Source of the DNA: Orlajensenia sp001423545
Lineage (GTDB): Bacteria > Actinomycetota > Actinomycetes > Actinomycetales > Microbacteriaceae
Direction: 5' to 3'
Assembly: GCA_001423545.1 (NCBI GenBank)
Contig: LMOK01000003.1
Location: 1,116,001-1,180,000, forward strand
Length of the DNA stretch: 64,000 nt
The notes under the pieces were generated by a model. The model did not search any database. It was not told the origin of the DNA and saw nothing but the letters and a program-made list of their open reading frames with translations. Made by a program: the position numbers and the translations under genes. Below, piece by piece: positions 1 to 8,027 of the stretch (position 1 is the stretch's first letter; each line of letters opens with the position of its first letter).

Positions 1-548
1 TCGTAGCCGGGCGTGAAGTCGACGAAGCGGATGGGCACGAAGAGCTTGTTGCCGTAGTCGCCCGCCTCGAGCGCTGCGATGAACTCGGGCCAGATGACCT
101 CGACGAGCACAGCCTCGACGAAGCGGTTGGTCGAGCCGTTCTGCGTGTACATCGGGAAGACGACGAGGTGGCGCAGGCCGTCGACACGGTGCTGCTGCGG
201 CTGGAACGCGATCAGCGAGTCGTGGAAGTCGGGAACTCCGAAGCCCTCGACCGCCCACCGGTCGAAGTCGACGACGAGGGCGTCGAGGTAGGCGGCGTCG
301 TGTGGGAAGGCCGGGGCCAGCTCGGTGACGGCGCTGGTGAGCATCGACACCAGGCCGTGCGCGTGCGCATGGTTGTCGGCATCCGGAACCGAGCCGTCCT
401 TCACCTGCAGGGTCTGCAGCGTGGTGGCGGCGTCCTTGAGGCGGAGCCAGGCGGGATGGGTCTCGACCTCCGCGGCGAGGTGGCGCACGTCCTCGAGAAC
501 CTCGGGCTCTCCGATGACGGCCTGCGTTGACAGCGTGGCGTTGGACAA
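1..548 (-). CDS. DUF6421-like protein, 3' end missing
   Basis: The minus strand is open from a TTG at 548 to the window edge (182 codons, no stop reached). A GGAGG lies six bases upstream of the TTG, which decides this start. The product begins SNATLSTQAVIGEPEV and is soluble, with no signal peptide or membrane segment in the visible part. The stretch resembles actinobacterial proteins annotated as DUF6421, whose function is unknown; I make that match from memory, so the family name is tentative. The C-terminal part lies outside the window. Confidence 0.6.
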   Translation of the reverse strand, partial: MSNATLSTQAVIGEPEVLEDVRHLAAEVETHPAWLRLKDAATTLQTLQVKDGSVPDADNHAHAHGLVSMLTSAVTELAPAFPHDAAYLDALVVDFDRWAVEGFGVPDFHDSLIAFQPQQHRVDGLRHLVVFPMYTQNGSTNRFVEAVLVEVIWPEFIAALEAGDYGNKLFVPIRFVDFTPGY

Positions 549-600
549 TGTGAACCTCCGATCCCTCTTGGCGCGCGAGGGAATCCCCGCTTCATCAAGG

Positions 601-630
601 CTAGACGGGCTGACCGGGCGTTTTCTTGAG
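601..630 (-). promoter_or_regulatory. possible sigma-28-like promoter of the DUF6421-like gene
   Basis: On the minus strand CTCAAG (625-630) is followed after 16 bases by CCGTCTAG (601-608). This loosely resembles the CTCAAG / CCGATA pattern of Gram-positive sigma-28 promoters. It stands about 50 bases before the TTG start. The second element is a poor match, so the call is weak. I see nothing else convincing in the 549-821 gap. Confidence 0.2.
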
Positions 631-821
631 GGCTGACGCGGCTTTGCTGCGTCGGTTCCGGCCACCGAGCGGATTCCCGCTGCCCGGCGCAACGGATGCG
701 GCAGCACGTCATGTGCTGTCATGGCCCGGCCCCTTCACAGCTTGCTCTTAGGCTGGTCATAGCGTGCGTGCCTAACGTGGCGCGCATCCACAACCCTTCG
801 AAGAAGTCAGAGGTTCGTCTC

Positions 822-1325
822 GTGTCAACTCCCCGCTCCAGCAGCATCTCGCCCGCCAAGCTCGCCCTGCCGATCATCACCCTCGTGCTCGCGCTCGTGG
901 CCGTCGTGGTGGGCTACGTGCAGACGACGACCGGCCTCGCCGACCTCAGCAAGGCCCTCGAGAGCCAGACCGCGACGGCGACCGACGTCTACGGCGGCCA
1001 GTCGGCCATCGGCGTGGCCTCCGCCATCCTCTCGGCCGGCATCATCGGCGTCGTCATCTCGCTCGCCGCGATCGGCATCCTCATCGGCCTCAACGGCTTC
1101 CGCCGCGATGTCGTGATCGAGGACGTCATCCTCGACGAGGAGTTCCTCGACGACGACGTCGACGGCATCGACGAGCTCGAGTTGAACCGGGCCGCCGCGC
1201 CTGCAGCTCCGGCTGCTGCTGCGCCCGCCGCTGCCGCTCCCGTTCACGCCGAGCCCGCCATCGTGACCGAGCCCGCTGCGGCTCCGGCCGAGCCCGACGC
1301 CCCCGAGGCGCCGACCGCTCGCTAG
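822..1325 (+). CDS. small membrane protein with acidic and Ala/Pro-rich tail
   Basis: A 167-residue product starting at GTG 822, with AGAGG about six bases upstream. Two hydrophobic segments are visible: residues about 12-32 (ALPIITLVLALVAVVVGYV) and about 66-90 (SAILSAGIIGVVISLAAIGI). A strongly acidic stretch follows (VILDEEFLDDDVDGIDELEL), then an Ala/Pro-rich tail. I do not recognise a function. Related small proteins in this family of bacteria are usually left hypothetical. The in-frame extension upstream to 696 lacks a ribosome site and reads as non-coding sequence. Confidence 0.65.
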   Translation: MSTPRSSSISPAKLALPIITLVLALVAVVVGYVQTTTGLADLSKALESQTATATDVYGGQSAIGVASAILSAGIIGVVISLAAIGILIGLNGFRRDVVIEDVILDEEFLDDDVDGIDELELNRAAAPAAPAAAAPAAAAPVHAEPAIVTEPAAAPAEPDAPEAPTAR

Positions 1326-1377
1326 TCGGCACCACCCTCTCGACGGCCGCGGACTGCGGTGCGTCATCCGTCGGCGG

Positions 1378-1383
1378 TAGAGT
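1378..1383 (+). promoter_or_regulatory. -10 hexamer for a leaderless start (AlkD-like gene)
   Basis: TAGAGT lies eight bases before the ATG at 1392, with no Shine-Dalgarno sequence in between. This spacing would put the transcript start at or next to the ATG. Confidence 0.45.
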
Positions 1384-1391
1384 CCGCTTCC

Positions 1392-2150
1392 ATGACGGAT
1401 GCTGCATCCCAGACCGCGGCCGTCGTGGTCTCGGCGCTGGCCGAGCTCGCCGATCAGGAGCGCGCAGCCGGCAGCCGGGGCTTCTTCAAGACGGCGCCCG
1501 GCCAGTACGGCGCGGGCGACGTGTTCATCGGCATCACGGTTCCGGCCCAACGACGCGTGGCCAGGGGATTCCCGTCGCTGCCTCTGACCGAGCTCGACCT
1601 CCTGCTCGACTCCGAGGTGCACGAGCACAGGCTCACCGGGCTGATCATCGCCGGCGGGCGCTTCGAGCGGGCGTCGAGACCGGCCGCGATCGATGAGTCG
1701 CTGCGGTCCGACCTCGCCGACTGGTATCTCGCAACGGTGCGCCGCGGCCGGGTGAACAACTGGGACCTGGTCGACTCCTCAGCCGGGATCATCCTCGGAG
1801 GCTGGCTGTTCGATCGCCCGCGTGACGTGCTGTTCGACCTCGCCGCGAGCCCTGCGCTCTGGGAGCGCAGGGTGGCGATCATCACGACCCAGGGCTTCAT
1901 CAACCGCGGCGATGCCTCGACGACGCTCGAGCTGGCCCCGCTGCTGCTCGGCGACAGCGAGGACCTCATGCACAAGGCCGTCGGGTGGATGCTGCGCGAG
2001 GTCGGCAAGCGCGTCGACCGGCAGCTCCTGACCGCCTTCCTCGACGAGTACGCCGGGCGGATGCCGCGTACGGCGCTCTCCTACGCCACCGAGCACCTCA
2101 CCCCCGAGCAGCGGGCGCACTACCGGGCGCTGCCGCGCGAATTCCGCTGA
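1392..2150 (+). CDS. DNA alkylation repair protein (AlkD family)
   Basis: A 252-residue HEAT-like protein of the AlkC/AlkD glycosylase superfamily, close to the usual length of about 240. The VNNWDLVD motif near residue 120 matches the WDLVD core that binds alkylated bases in AlkD. The C-terminal part carries the helical repeats (HKAVGWMLREVGK). The family excises N3- and N7-alkylated purines. ATG 1392 is chosen over an ATG 33 bases upstream because a leaderless-type -10 precedes it. The stop codon lies inside the first arm of an intergenic palindrome, facing acs. Confidence 0.85.
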   Translation: MTDAASQTAAVVVSALAELADQERAAGSRGFFKTAPGQYGAGDVFIGITVPAQRRVARGFPSLPLTELDLLLDSEVHEHRLTGLIIAGGRFERASRPAAIDESLRSDLADWYLATVRRGRVNNWDLVDSSAGIILGGWLFDRPRDVLFDLAASPALWERRVAIITTQGFINRGDASTTLELAPLLLGDSEDLMHKAVGWMLREVGKRVDRQLLTAFLDEYAGRMPRTALSYATEHLTPEQRAHYRALPREFR

Positions 2151-2289
2151 TCGAGTAGGCCGCGAGCGGAGCGAGCTGCCGTATCGAGATCACATCCTCC
2201 AGCCATTCGTGCAGCGGCACCACCTCCCCAACGCTGACATGTGGTCTCGATACGCGTCCTCGCTGCGCTCGGTCGCTACTCGACCAGCG
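2146..2289. repeat. intergenic palindromic repeat A, copy 1
   Basis: A left arm beginning GCTGATCGAGTAG and a right arm ending CTACTCGACCAGCG are roughly inverted copies, separated by about 45 unrelated bases. The right arm (2245-2289) matches 44969-45013 with four differences in 45 positions. The arms contain the stop codons of both convergent genes: TGA of the AlkD-like gene at 2148-2150 and TAG of acs at 2276-2278. A role as bidirectional terminator is an inference; there is no T run. Confidence 0.75.
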
Positions 2290-4291
2290 GTGCGATTGAG
2301 CGAGCGGAGGCGGCGAGGAGCTCCGCGATGCGCCCCGGCACGGTCTCGTCCTGCAGCGACGTCGTGTCACCCAGCGTGCGACCCTCGGCGATGTCGACGA
2401 GCAGGCGCCGCATGATCTTGCCCGATCGGGTCTTCGGCAGGTCGGGCACCAGCAGGATGTCGCGGGGCTTGGCGATCGGGCCGATGAGGTGCGCCACATG
2501 CCGGCGCAGTTCGTCGAGCAGCTCGGCGTCGTCGAGCGCGCCCGATGACGGCACGACGAACGCGGCGATCGCCTCGCCCGTGAGCGCATCCGTCACTCCG
2601 ACGGCCCCGGCCTCGCCGACGGCGGGGTGCGCCACCAGAGCGGACTCGATCTCGATCGTCGACAGCCTGTGGCCCGACACGTTGATCACGTCGTCGACGC
2701 GCCCCAGCAGCCAGATGTCGCCGTCGGCGTCGTACTTCGCGCCGTCGCCTGAGAAGAACAGGCCCTGCTGAGCGAAGCGCGCCCAGTACGAGTCGCGGTA
2801 GCGCTCGGGGTTGCCCCAGATCGTGCGCGCCATCCCGGGCCAGGTGCCCGCGATCACGAGGTAGCCGCCGGATCCCCGCGCGACCTCCACCCCGTTCTCA
2901 TCGACGACGGATGCCCGGAGTCCGGGCAGCGCGCGCAGAGCCGAGCCGGGCTTCAGCGTCGAGACCCCGGGAAGCGGCGCCATGATCGCAGCACCGGTCT
3001 CCGACTGCCACCAGGTGTCGACGATGGGCGCGTGGCCGGCGCCGATGTTGTCGCGGAACCACATCCACGCCTCGGGGTTGATCGCCTCGCCGACGGATCC
3101 GAGCAGGCGGATGCTCGACAGGTCGTGCGCGGCGGGAACGCCGTCGGGGAACCAGGTCATCAGGCTGCGGATCAGCGTGGGCGCCGTGTAGTACGTCGAG
3201 ACGCCGTACCGCTCGATGATCTCGAAGTGCCGCGCCGGGTGCGGTGTGTTCGGCGTGCCCTCGTAGATGACGCTCGTGACCCCGTTCGACAGCGGACCGT
3301 AGAGCACGTAGCTGTGCGCCGTGACCCAGGCCAGGTCGGCGGTGCACCAGTACACATCGGTCTCGGGCTTGGCGTCGAAGACGGCCCAGTGCGTGTACGA
3401 CGCGTGCGTGAGGTAGCCGCCGCTCGTGTGGACGAGCCCCTTCGGCTTCCCCGTCGTCCCGCTCGTGTAGATGATGAACAGCGGGGTCTCGGCATCGAAG
3501 AACTCAGGCGTGTGCACGTCGGATGCCGCAGCCACGACGTCGTGCCACCAGACGTCGCGTCCCTCGGTCCACGGGATGTCCGGCGTCTCATCGCCGGTGC
3601 GGCGGATGACGAGCACGTGCTCGATCGACGCGACGCCGGCGACGGCGGCATCCGCTGCCTCCTTCACGGCCACAGCCTGACCCCGACGGAACTGGCCGTC
3701 CGTCGTGATGAGCAGCTTCGCCCCGGTGTCCTCGACACGGAACCTGAGGGCCTCGGCCGAGAAACCGCCGAAGACGAGCGAGTGCACGGCACCGATGCGG
3801 GCGATGGCGAGGGTGGCGATGACGGTCTCGAGCAGCACCGGCAGGTAGACGACCACGCGGTCGCCCTGCGTGATGCCGAGGGCCGTGAGGGCGTTGGCGG
3901 CGCGGGCCACCTCGCGCTGCAGTTCGGCGTAGCTCAGGGAGCGGCGGTCTCCGCGCTCGCCCTCGAAGTGGAAGGCGATGCGGTCGCCGTTCCCAGCGTC
4001 GACGTGCCGATCGACGCAGTTGACGGCCACGTTCAGGCGTCCGCCCGAGAACCACTCCGCCTGCGGCACCGAGAGCTCGCCGGCGGCATCCGTCACCGCG
4101 GGTAGCCAGCTGTGGTCGGTGTGCCACGGCTCCGCCCAGTCGAGGCGCTCGGCCTGCTCGGCCCAGAAGGCGACGGGGTCGGATGCCGCACGCTCGTACT
4201 CCGAGTGCGGAACGTTCGCATCCGCGGTGAACCCGGCCGGCGCCGGGAAGCGGCGCTGCTCGTCGAGCAGGGCGCTGATGGTGTCGTTCAC
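2276..4291 (-). CDS. acs: AMP-forming acetyl-CoA synthetase
   Basis: This 671-residue cytosolic enzyme would activate acetate to acetyl-CoA through acetyl-AMP. Visible motifs are the P-loop-like YTSGTTGKPKG at about 275-285, GSVGEAINP at about 398, and DTWWQSETG at about 425-433. The second Trp of WWQ, which limits the pocket to acetate in characterised Acs, is kept, as is the Val of GSVGE. The C-terminal RSGKIMRR carries the lysine that is acetylated in Acs. Length is slightly above the usual 650. The GTG start overlaps the permease stop as GTGA, so translation is coupled to the sulfonate-type importer. An organic acid other than acetate remains possible. The last codons LVE-stop are written by the repeat. 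Confidence 0.88.
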   Translation of the reverse strand: MNDTISALLDEQRRFPAPAGFTADANVPHSEYERAASDPVAFWAEQAERLDWAEPWHTDHSWLPAVTDAAGELSVPQAEWFSGGRLNVAVNCVDRHVDAGNGDRIAFHFEGERGDRRSLSYAELQREVARAANALTALGITQGDRVVVYLPVLLETVIATLAIARIGAVHSLVFGGFSAEALRFRVEDTGAKLLITTDGQFRRGQAVAVKEAADAAVAGVASIEHVLVIRRTGDETPDIPWTEGRDVWWHDVVAAASDVHTPEFFDAETPLFIIYTSGTTGKPKGLVHTSGGYLTHASYTHWAVFDAKPETDVYWCTADLAWVTAHSYVLYGPLSNGVTSVIYEGTPNTPHPARHFEIIERYGVSTYYTAPTLIRSLMTWFPDGVPAAHDLSSIRLLGSVGEAINPEAWMWFRDNIGAGHAPIVDTWWQSETGAAIMAPLPGVSTLKPGSALRALPGLRASVVDENGVEVARGSGGYLVIAGTWPGMARTIWGNPERYRDSYWARFAQQGLFFSGDGAKYDADGDIWLLGRVDDVINVSGHRLSTIEIESALVAHPAVGEAGAVGVTDALTGEAIAAFVVPSSGALDDAELLDELRRHVAHLIGPIAKPRDILLVPDLPKTRSGKIMRRLLVDIAEGRTLGDTTSLQDETVPGRIAELLAASARSIAPLVE

Positions 4292-5193
4292 GCCCACTTG
4301 CGCACCGCCCACTTCTCGAAGAGACCGACGAGGGCATCCGTCAGCTTGCCCAGGAGGGCCAGCAGGATGATCGCCAGGAAGATGCGGTCGATGCGGCCGT
4401 TCTGGCCGGAGTCGTTCAGGAGGAATCCGAGACCCATCGACGAGGCGATGAGTTCGGCAGCCACGAGGAACAGCCACGACTGGGCGAGCGCGAGACGGAG
4501 GCCCGAGATGACCGAGGGCACGACTGCGGGGAGCTGCACCGACGTGAACAGCCGAACGCCGCTGAGGCCGAACGCCCGGCCGGCCTCGATCAGGTGACGG
4601 TCGACGTGACGCAGGGACGACGCGACGATCGTGTAGACGGGGAAGAACGCGCCGATCGAGATGAGGATGATCTTCGATTCCTCGCCGATCTTGAACCACA
4701 GGATGAGCAGCGGGATCCAGGCGAGGGACGGCACGGCACGGATCGCGCCGAGCGTCGGGGCGAGGAGGATGTCGGCGAGGCGCGACAGGCCGACGACGGC
4801 TCCGATGAGGAGGCCGAGGGCGCCGCCGATGGCGAAGCCGATCAGCACGCGCTGGGTCGAGATGGCGACGTAGAGGCCGAGCAGGCCGCGCTGGGCGAGG
4901 TCGACGGCGGCGAGCCAGACCATCTCGGGCGACGGCAGTTGGGAGATCGGCACGAGCCCGCTGGTCGACGCGATCTGCCAGACGGTGAGGATGAGCACCG
5001 GGAGGATCGCGCCGCCGACGATGACGAACCAGCGGCGGTTGGTGAGGCGAGTGCGTCCCTTCGGGCGCGGATCGCCTCCTCCCTGACGTCGTCGGGTACC
5101 GGCATCCGGAGCAGCGGGGCGCTCGGCGAAGGAGCTGCCGAAGACTCCGGCGACCACCTGCGTGGGCGCGTCGGGGTCGGTCTGGTAGCTCAT
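4288..5193 (-). CDS. ABC importer permease, SsuC/TauC type
   Basis: A 301-residue inner-membrane protein of the BPD_transp_1 family. A hydrophilic N-terminal region of about 50 residues precedes about six membrane segments. The EAA-type loop reads EAGRAFGLSGVRLFTSVQLPA near residue 210. It would form the channel for the binding protein and ATPase encoded upstream. The start is supported by GAGAGGAGAG just before the ATG. The gene ends in a four-base overlap with acs. Family members carry sulfonates, taurine, nitrate or related anions, and the substrate cannot be read from the sequence. Confidence 0.85.
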   Translation of the reverse strand: MSYQTDPDAPTQVVAGVFGSSFAERPAAPDAGTRRRQGGGDPRPKGRTRLTNRRWFVIVGGAILPVLILTVWQIASTSGLVPISQLPSPEMVWLAAVDLAQRGLLGLYVAISTQRVLIGFAIGGALGLLIGAVVGLSRLADILLAPTLGAIRAVPSLAWIPLLILWFKIGEESKIILISIGAFFPVYTIVASSLRHVDRHLIEAGRAFGLSGVRLFTSVQLPAVVPSVISGLRLALAQSWLFLVAAELIASSMGLGFLLNDSGQNGRIDRIFLAIILLALLGKLTDALVGLFEKWAVRKWA

Positions 5194-5274
5194 CGGTCTC
5201 TCCTCTCGGGTGCGGTGATTCGTCCCTGCGCTCGTGCGGGGTCCCGGTCGGCACCCCGCACGAGCGAACGGCTG

Positions 5275-6333
5275 CTAGCCGATCGCGTCGGCGTCTACTG
5301 CCTTCGCGTAGGTGTCGTTCACGATGGTGTCGATGGCGTCGTCGACCTGCTGCTGGGTCTGCACGTCGCCGTTCTCGACGAACACCGGGCCGATGGTGGT
5401 CAGCACCGAGATCTGGGCGTCTCCGGGAACGTTGTCGACGTCGAGGTTCGTGCGCTCATCGATGACCTTGGTGGCCACGGCCGGCTCGAGGCCGGCGACG
5501 GATGCCAGGATCTCAGCGGTCTTCTCGGGGTTGTCGAGGGCCCAGGCGCGAGCGTGCTCGTAGGCGTTCACGACGGTCTGCGCGACGTCGGGCTTGGCCT
5601 TCAGGAACGACTCCGTGGCGTTCAGGAAGCCGTAGCTGTTGAAGTCCACGTTGCGGTAGATGAGTTCGGCTCCCGACTCCTCGGCTCCGGCCATGATCGG
5701 GTCGAGGCCCGCCCAGGCGTCGACGGACCCGTTCTGCAGAGCGGCCCAGCCGTCGGCGTGCTGCAGGTTCTGCACGGTCACGTCGGAGGCGGTCAGGCCG
5801 GCCTCCTCGAGCGACTGCAGCAGGAAGAAGTACGGGTCCGTGCCCTTGGTGGCTGCGACCTGCTTGCCCTTGAGCTCCGTCACGTCGGTGATGGGCGAGT
5901 CCTTGCCGACGACGATGGCCGACCACTCGGGCTGCGAGTAGATGTCGATGACCTGGATGGGCGAGCCGTTCGAGCGAGCGAGCAGCGCGGCCGAACCCGC
6001 GGTGGATCCCACATCGATGGCGCCGGCACGCAGCGCCTCGTTGGCCTTGTTCGATCCGGCGGACTGCACCCAGGTGACGGTGATGTCCTGGTCGGCCAGG
6101 GCGTCCTCGAGCCAGCCCTGGTCCTTGATGACGAGGCTCAGCGGGTTGTACGTGGCGAAGTCGATGTTGAGGGTTCCGCCCTGGGTGACGACGGCATCGC
6201 CATCGCCGGCGCTGGTCGAGGCCGGCTCTGCGGCCGAGCCCTCGCCGGCGACGCAGCCGGTGAGCATGAGGGCGACGGATGCCGCTGCCGCGACGATCGC
6301 CGCTGTCGTCGAGGTCTGTCGAAGGAAGGTCAT
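5275..6333 (-). CDS. ABC substrate-binding lipoprotein, SsuA/TauA type
   Basis: A 352-residue product with a lipoprotein signal: the positively charged start is followed by a hydrophobic stretch and the lipobox LTGC at about residues 24-27. The mature part has the SsuA/NMT1 fold pattern (LNIDFATYNPLSLVIKDQGW, later LRAGAIDVGSTAGSAAL). It would capture an aliphatic sulfonate, taurine-like or carboxylate anion outside the membrane. AGGAGAG precedes the ATG. It lies second in the operon ssuB-like, ssuA-like, ssuC-like, acs. The ligand is not determined by the sequence. Confidence 0.85.
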   Translation of the reverse strand: MTFLRQTSTTAAIVAAAASVALMLTGCVAGEGSAAEPASTSAGDGDAVVTQGGTLNIDFATYNPLSLVIKDQGWLEDALADQDITVTWVQSAGSNKANEALRAGAIDVGSTAGSAALLARSNGSPIQVIDIYSQPEWSAIVVGKDSPITDVTELKGKQVAATKGTDPYFFLLQSLEEAGLTASDVTVQNLQHADGWAALQNGSVDAWAGLDPIMAGAEESGAELIYRNVDFNSYGFLNATESFLKAKPDVAQTVVNAYEHARAWALDNPEKTAEILASVAGLEPAVATKVIDERTNLDVDNVPGDAQISVLTTIGPVFVENGDVQTQQQVDDAIDTIVNDTYAKAVDADAIG

Positions 6334-6434
6334 GGCGTGTTCTCTCCTGGTGCTGTGAGGGGAAGTGGTGCAGGGAGGTGCTGTGGTGCCGTGTGGTGCC
6401 GGAGGTGATGTGGAGCGCTGGTGTCTTCGGTGGT

Positions 6435-7280
6435 TCAGTAGGGGAAGGCCGGGATGGTCGTGCTGCTCGCGATGCCGCGGGCGTGGCCGTGCCTGTCGAT
6501 TCCGAGTCCGGAGAGCAGACTGGCGCGCAACTCGGCGAGCTCTGCGGAGCCGCGGTCGCGCGGGCGGCGGCCGGGCACGGTGACGGTCTCGAGCACGGTC
6601 GCCGCGGCGTCGCCGTCGGCGCGCCCGAGCAACACGATGCGGTTGGCCAGTTGCAGTGCCTCATCGACGTCGTGCGTCACGAGCAGCACAGTGGTGGGCT
6701 CGGCCGTGTGGATGTCGAGGAGCAGGTCCTGCATCTTGAGACGGGTCAGGGCGTCGAGCGCCCCGAACGGCTCGTCGAGGAGCAGTACGCCGGGGCGACG
6801 GGCGAGGGCGCGAGCGAGCGACGCTCGCTGGGCCATGCCACCCGACACCTCGCGGGGTCGCTGGCCGGCGGCATCCGCCAGCCCGACGAGCTCGAGCAGG
6901 CGATCCACTCCGGCGCGGGCCGTGGTTTTCGGTGTGCCGCGCGGAACGCCGAGCGCCACGTTGTCTGCGATGCTGCGCCAGGGGAGCAGGCGCGGCTCCT
7001 GGAAGCCGACCGCCGTGCGGGGGTCGTAGGTGGCGACGGGAGTTCCGTCGATGCTCACACTGCCGGAGGTCTGGGTGTCGAGTCCGCCGGCGATGCGCAG
7101 CAGCGTGGACTTGCCGCATCCGCTCGCCCCGATGATGGCGACGATCTCACCGGGATCGACCCGCAGGTCGACGTCGGCGAGCACCGGCCTCGTGGGGTCG
7201 AAGGCCCGGCCCAGGCCCGCGAACTCGACCGAGACCGCGACGCCGGTGGGCGTCGTGGTGGTCGCGGAATCGGTGGGCAT
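6435..7280 (-). CDS. ABC importer ATPase, SsuB/TauB type
   Basis: A 281-residue cytosolic ATPase. Walker A is GASGCGKST near residue 51, the Q-loop is VGFQEPRLLPWRS near 92, the signature is VSGGMAQR near 143, and Walker B is LLLDEPFGALDALTR near 165. The H-loop is VTHDVDEAL. The LPWRS motif is typical of NitT/TauT-type ATPases. It is the first gene of the minus-strand operon that ends with acs. No ribosome site with normal spacing is present, and a -10-like TAATTT ends six bases before the ATG, so a leaderless message is likely. Confidence 0.88.
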   Translation of the reverse strand: MPTDSATTTTPTGVAVSVEFAGLGRAFDPTRPVLADVDLRVDPGEIVAIIGASGCGKSTLLRIAGGLDTQTSGSVSIDGTPVATYDPRTAVGFQEPRLLPWRSIADNVALGVPRGTPKTTARAGVDRLLELVGLADAAGQRPREVSGGMAQRASLARALARRPGVLLLDEPFGALDALTRLKMQDLLLDIHTAEPTTVLLVTHDVDEALQLANRIVLLGRADGDAAATVLETVTVPGRRPRDRGSAELAELRASLLSGLGIDRHGHARGIASSTTIPAFPY

Positions 7281-7286
7281 CCTTCG

Positions 7287-7292
7287 AAATTA
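7287..7292 (-). promoter_or_regulatory. -10 hexamer of the ssu-like/acs operon
   Basis: TAATTT on the minus strand ends six bases before the ATG at 7280. GACAGA lies 17 bases further upstream and could serve as the -35 element. A leaderless operon start is inferred from the spacing. Confidence 0.45.
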
Positions 7293-7369
7293 CCCACCGT
7301 ATGCATGCGTCTGTCGGGTGGGCGAGACACGACGTAACAGTGCGTTGCCCGGAGTCGCAGGGCGCCTCG

Positions 7370-7855
7370 CTAGAGGGTCTTGCGCATGTGCACGCTGGTG
7401 ACGCTGTATCCGACGCGGTCGTAGAGCCTGCGCGCCGTGTCGTTGCCGCCGAACACGTTGAGCCCGACCGCGGCGACGCCGGCCGCGCGCGCGACGTCTT
7501 CGGCGAGCAGCATGGTGGCCTCGGCGATGCCGCGGCGGCGGAAGTCCTCGTGCACCTCGATGTCCCAGATCCACCAGTCGCCTCCGGTGCCGTCCGCCGT
7601 CGGCCCGATCCACAGCCAGCCGGCATCGCTTTCGTCGACCGTGATGGTGAAGATGCGGTGGCCGTCGACAGGCACGCCATTCGGGAAGAACCTCGCCTGC
7701 GAGCTCGCGGCGGCGCTGGCGGCCTCGGCGGGGCTGTCGCCGGCGTCGATGCGGGCCTGCTCGTAGAGCGCGTTCGAGATCGGCAGCCAGGCTGCGAGCT
7801 GCGCGGGGGTCTTGTCGACGAGGGTGACGGATGCGGCAGGGCTCATGGCTCCCAT
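7370..7855 (-). CDS. GNAT family N-acetyltransferase
   Basis: A 161-residue protein with the GNAT fold. The acetyl-CoA loop is RRRGIAEAT near residue 109, followed by a helix and the C-terminal NVFGGNDTARRLYDRVGY, typical of motif B. The N-terminal half (about 1-70) is less typical and may form the acceptor site. The acceptor is unknown. Two in-frame ATGs at 7855 and 7846 are possible starts and neither has a well spaced ribosome site. It is transcribed away from the SDR gene at 8028, with an inverted repeat between them. Confidence 0.8.
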   Translation of the reverse strand: MGAMSPAASVTLVDKTPAQLAAWLPISNALYEQARIDAGDSPAEAASAAASSQARFFPNGVPVDGHRIFTITVDESDAGWLWIGPTADGTGGDWWIWDIEVHEDFRRRGIAEATMLLAEDVARAAGVAAVGLNVFGGNDTARRLYDRVGYSVTSVHMRKTL

Positions 7856-7896
7856 TCTGCCGGGAGCACCTCGACCTCGGACTCGGTCCAGACCTC

Positions 7897-7951
7897 GGCT
7901 CGCCGCTTTCGGTCGCTATGGGCCGCGCAGTCCGACCGAAAGTGGCGAGCC
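7897..7951. promoter_or_regulatory. 18-bp inverted repeat in a divergent promoter region
   Basis: GGCTCGCCGCTTTCGGTC (7897-7914) pairs with GACCGAAAGTGGCGAGCC (7934-7951). The only flaw is one G-T pair, and the loop is 19 bases. It sits between the divergent acetyltransferase and SDR genes, so a terminator is unlikely. It may be an operator or a dispersed repeat. Confidence 0.55.
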
Positions 7952-8015
7952 GGCTTCGTAGCGGGCGAGCGGCGACGACCCGCCCTTCTGACGGAGTGCG
8001 CCCGGACAGTGCTGC

Positions 8016-8021
8016 GACAAT
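8016..8021 (+). promoter_or_regulatory. -10-like hexamer for a leaderless start (SDR gene)
   Basis: GACAAT ends six bases before the ATG at 8028 and no Shine-Dalgarno sequence is present. Confidence 0.35.
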
Positions 8022-8027
8022 GAATCC

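Noticed and set aside
2276..5254. A single 992-residue open frame across acs and the permease region
   Set aside because: The N-terminal 320 residues are arginine/proline-rich nonsense; the coding frame there is the permease on the same strand in another frame. The true acs start is GTG 4291.
4594..6408. A 604-residue plus-strand open frame
   Set aside because: It is the antisense shadow of the permease and binding-protein genes, rich in Gly, Asp and Arg, with no domain pattern.
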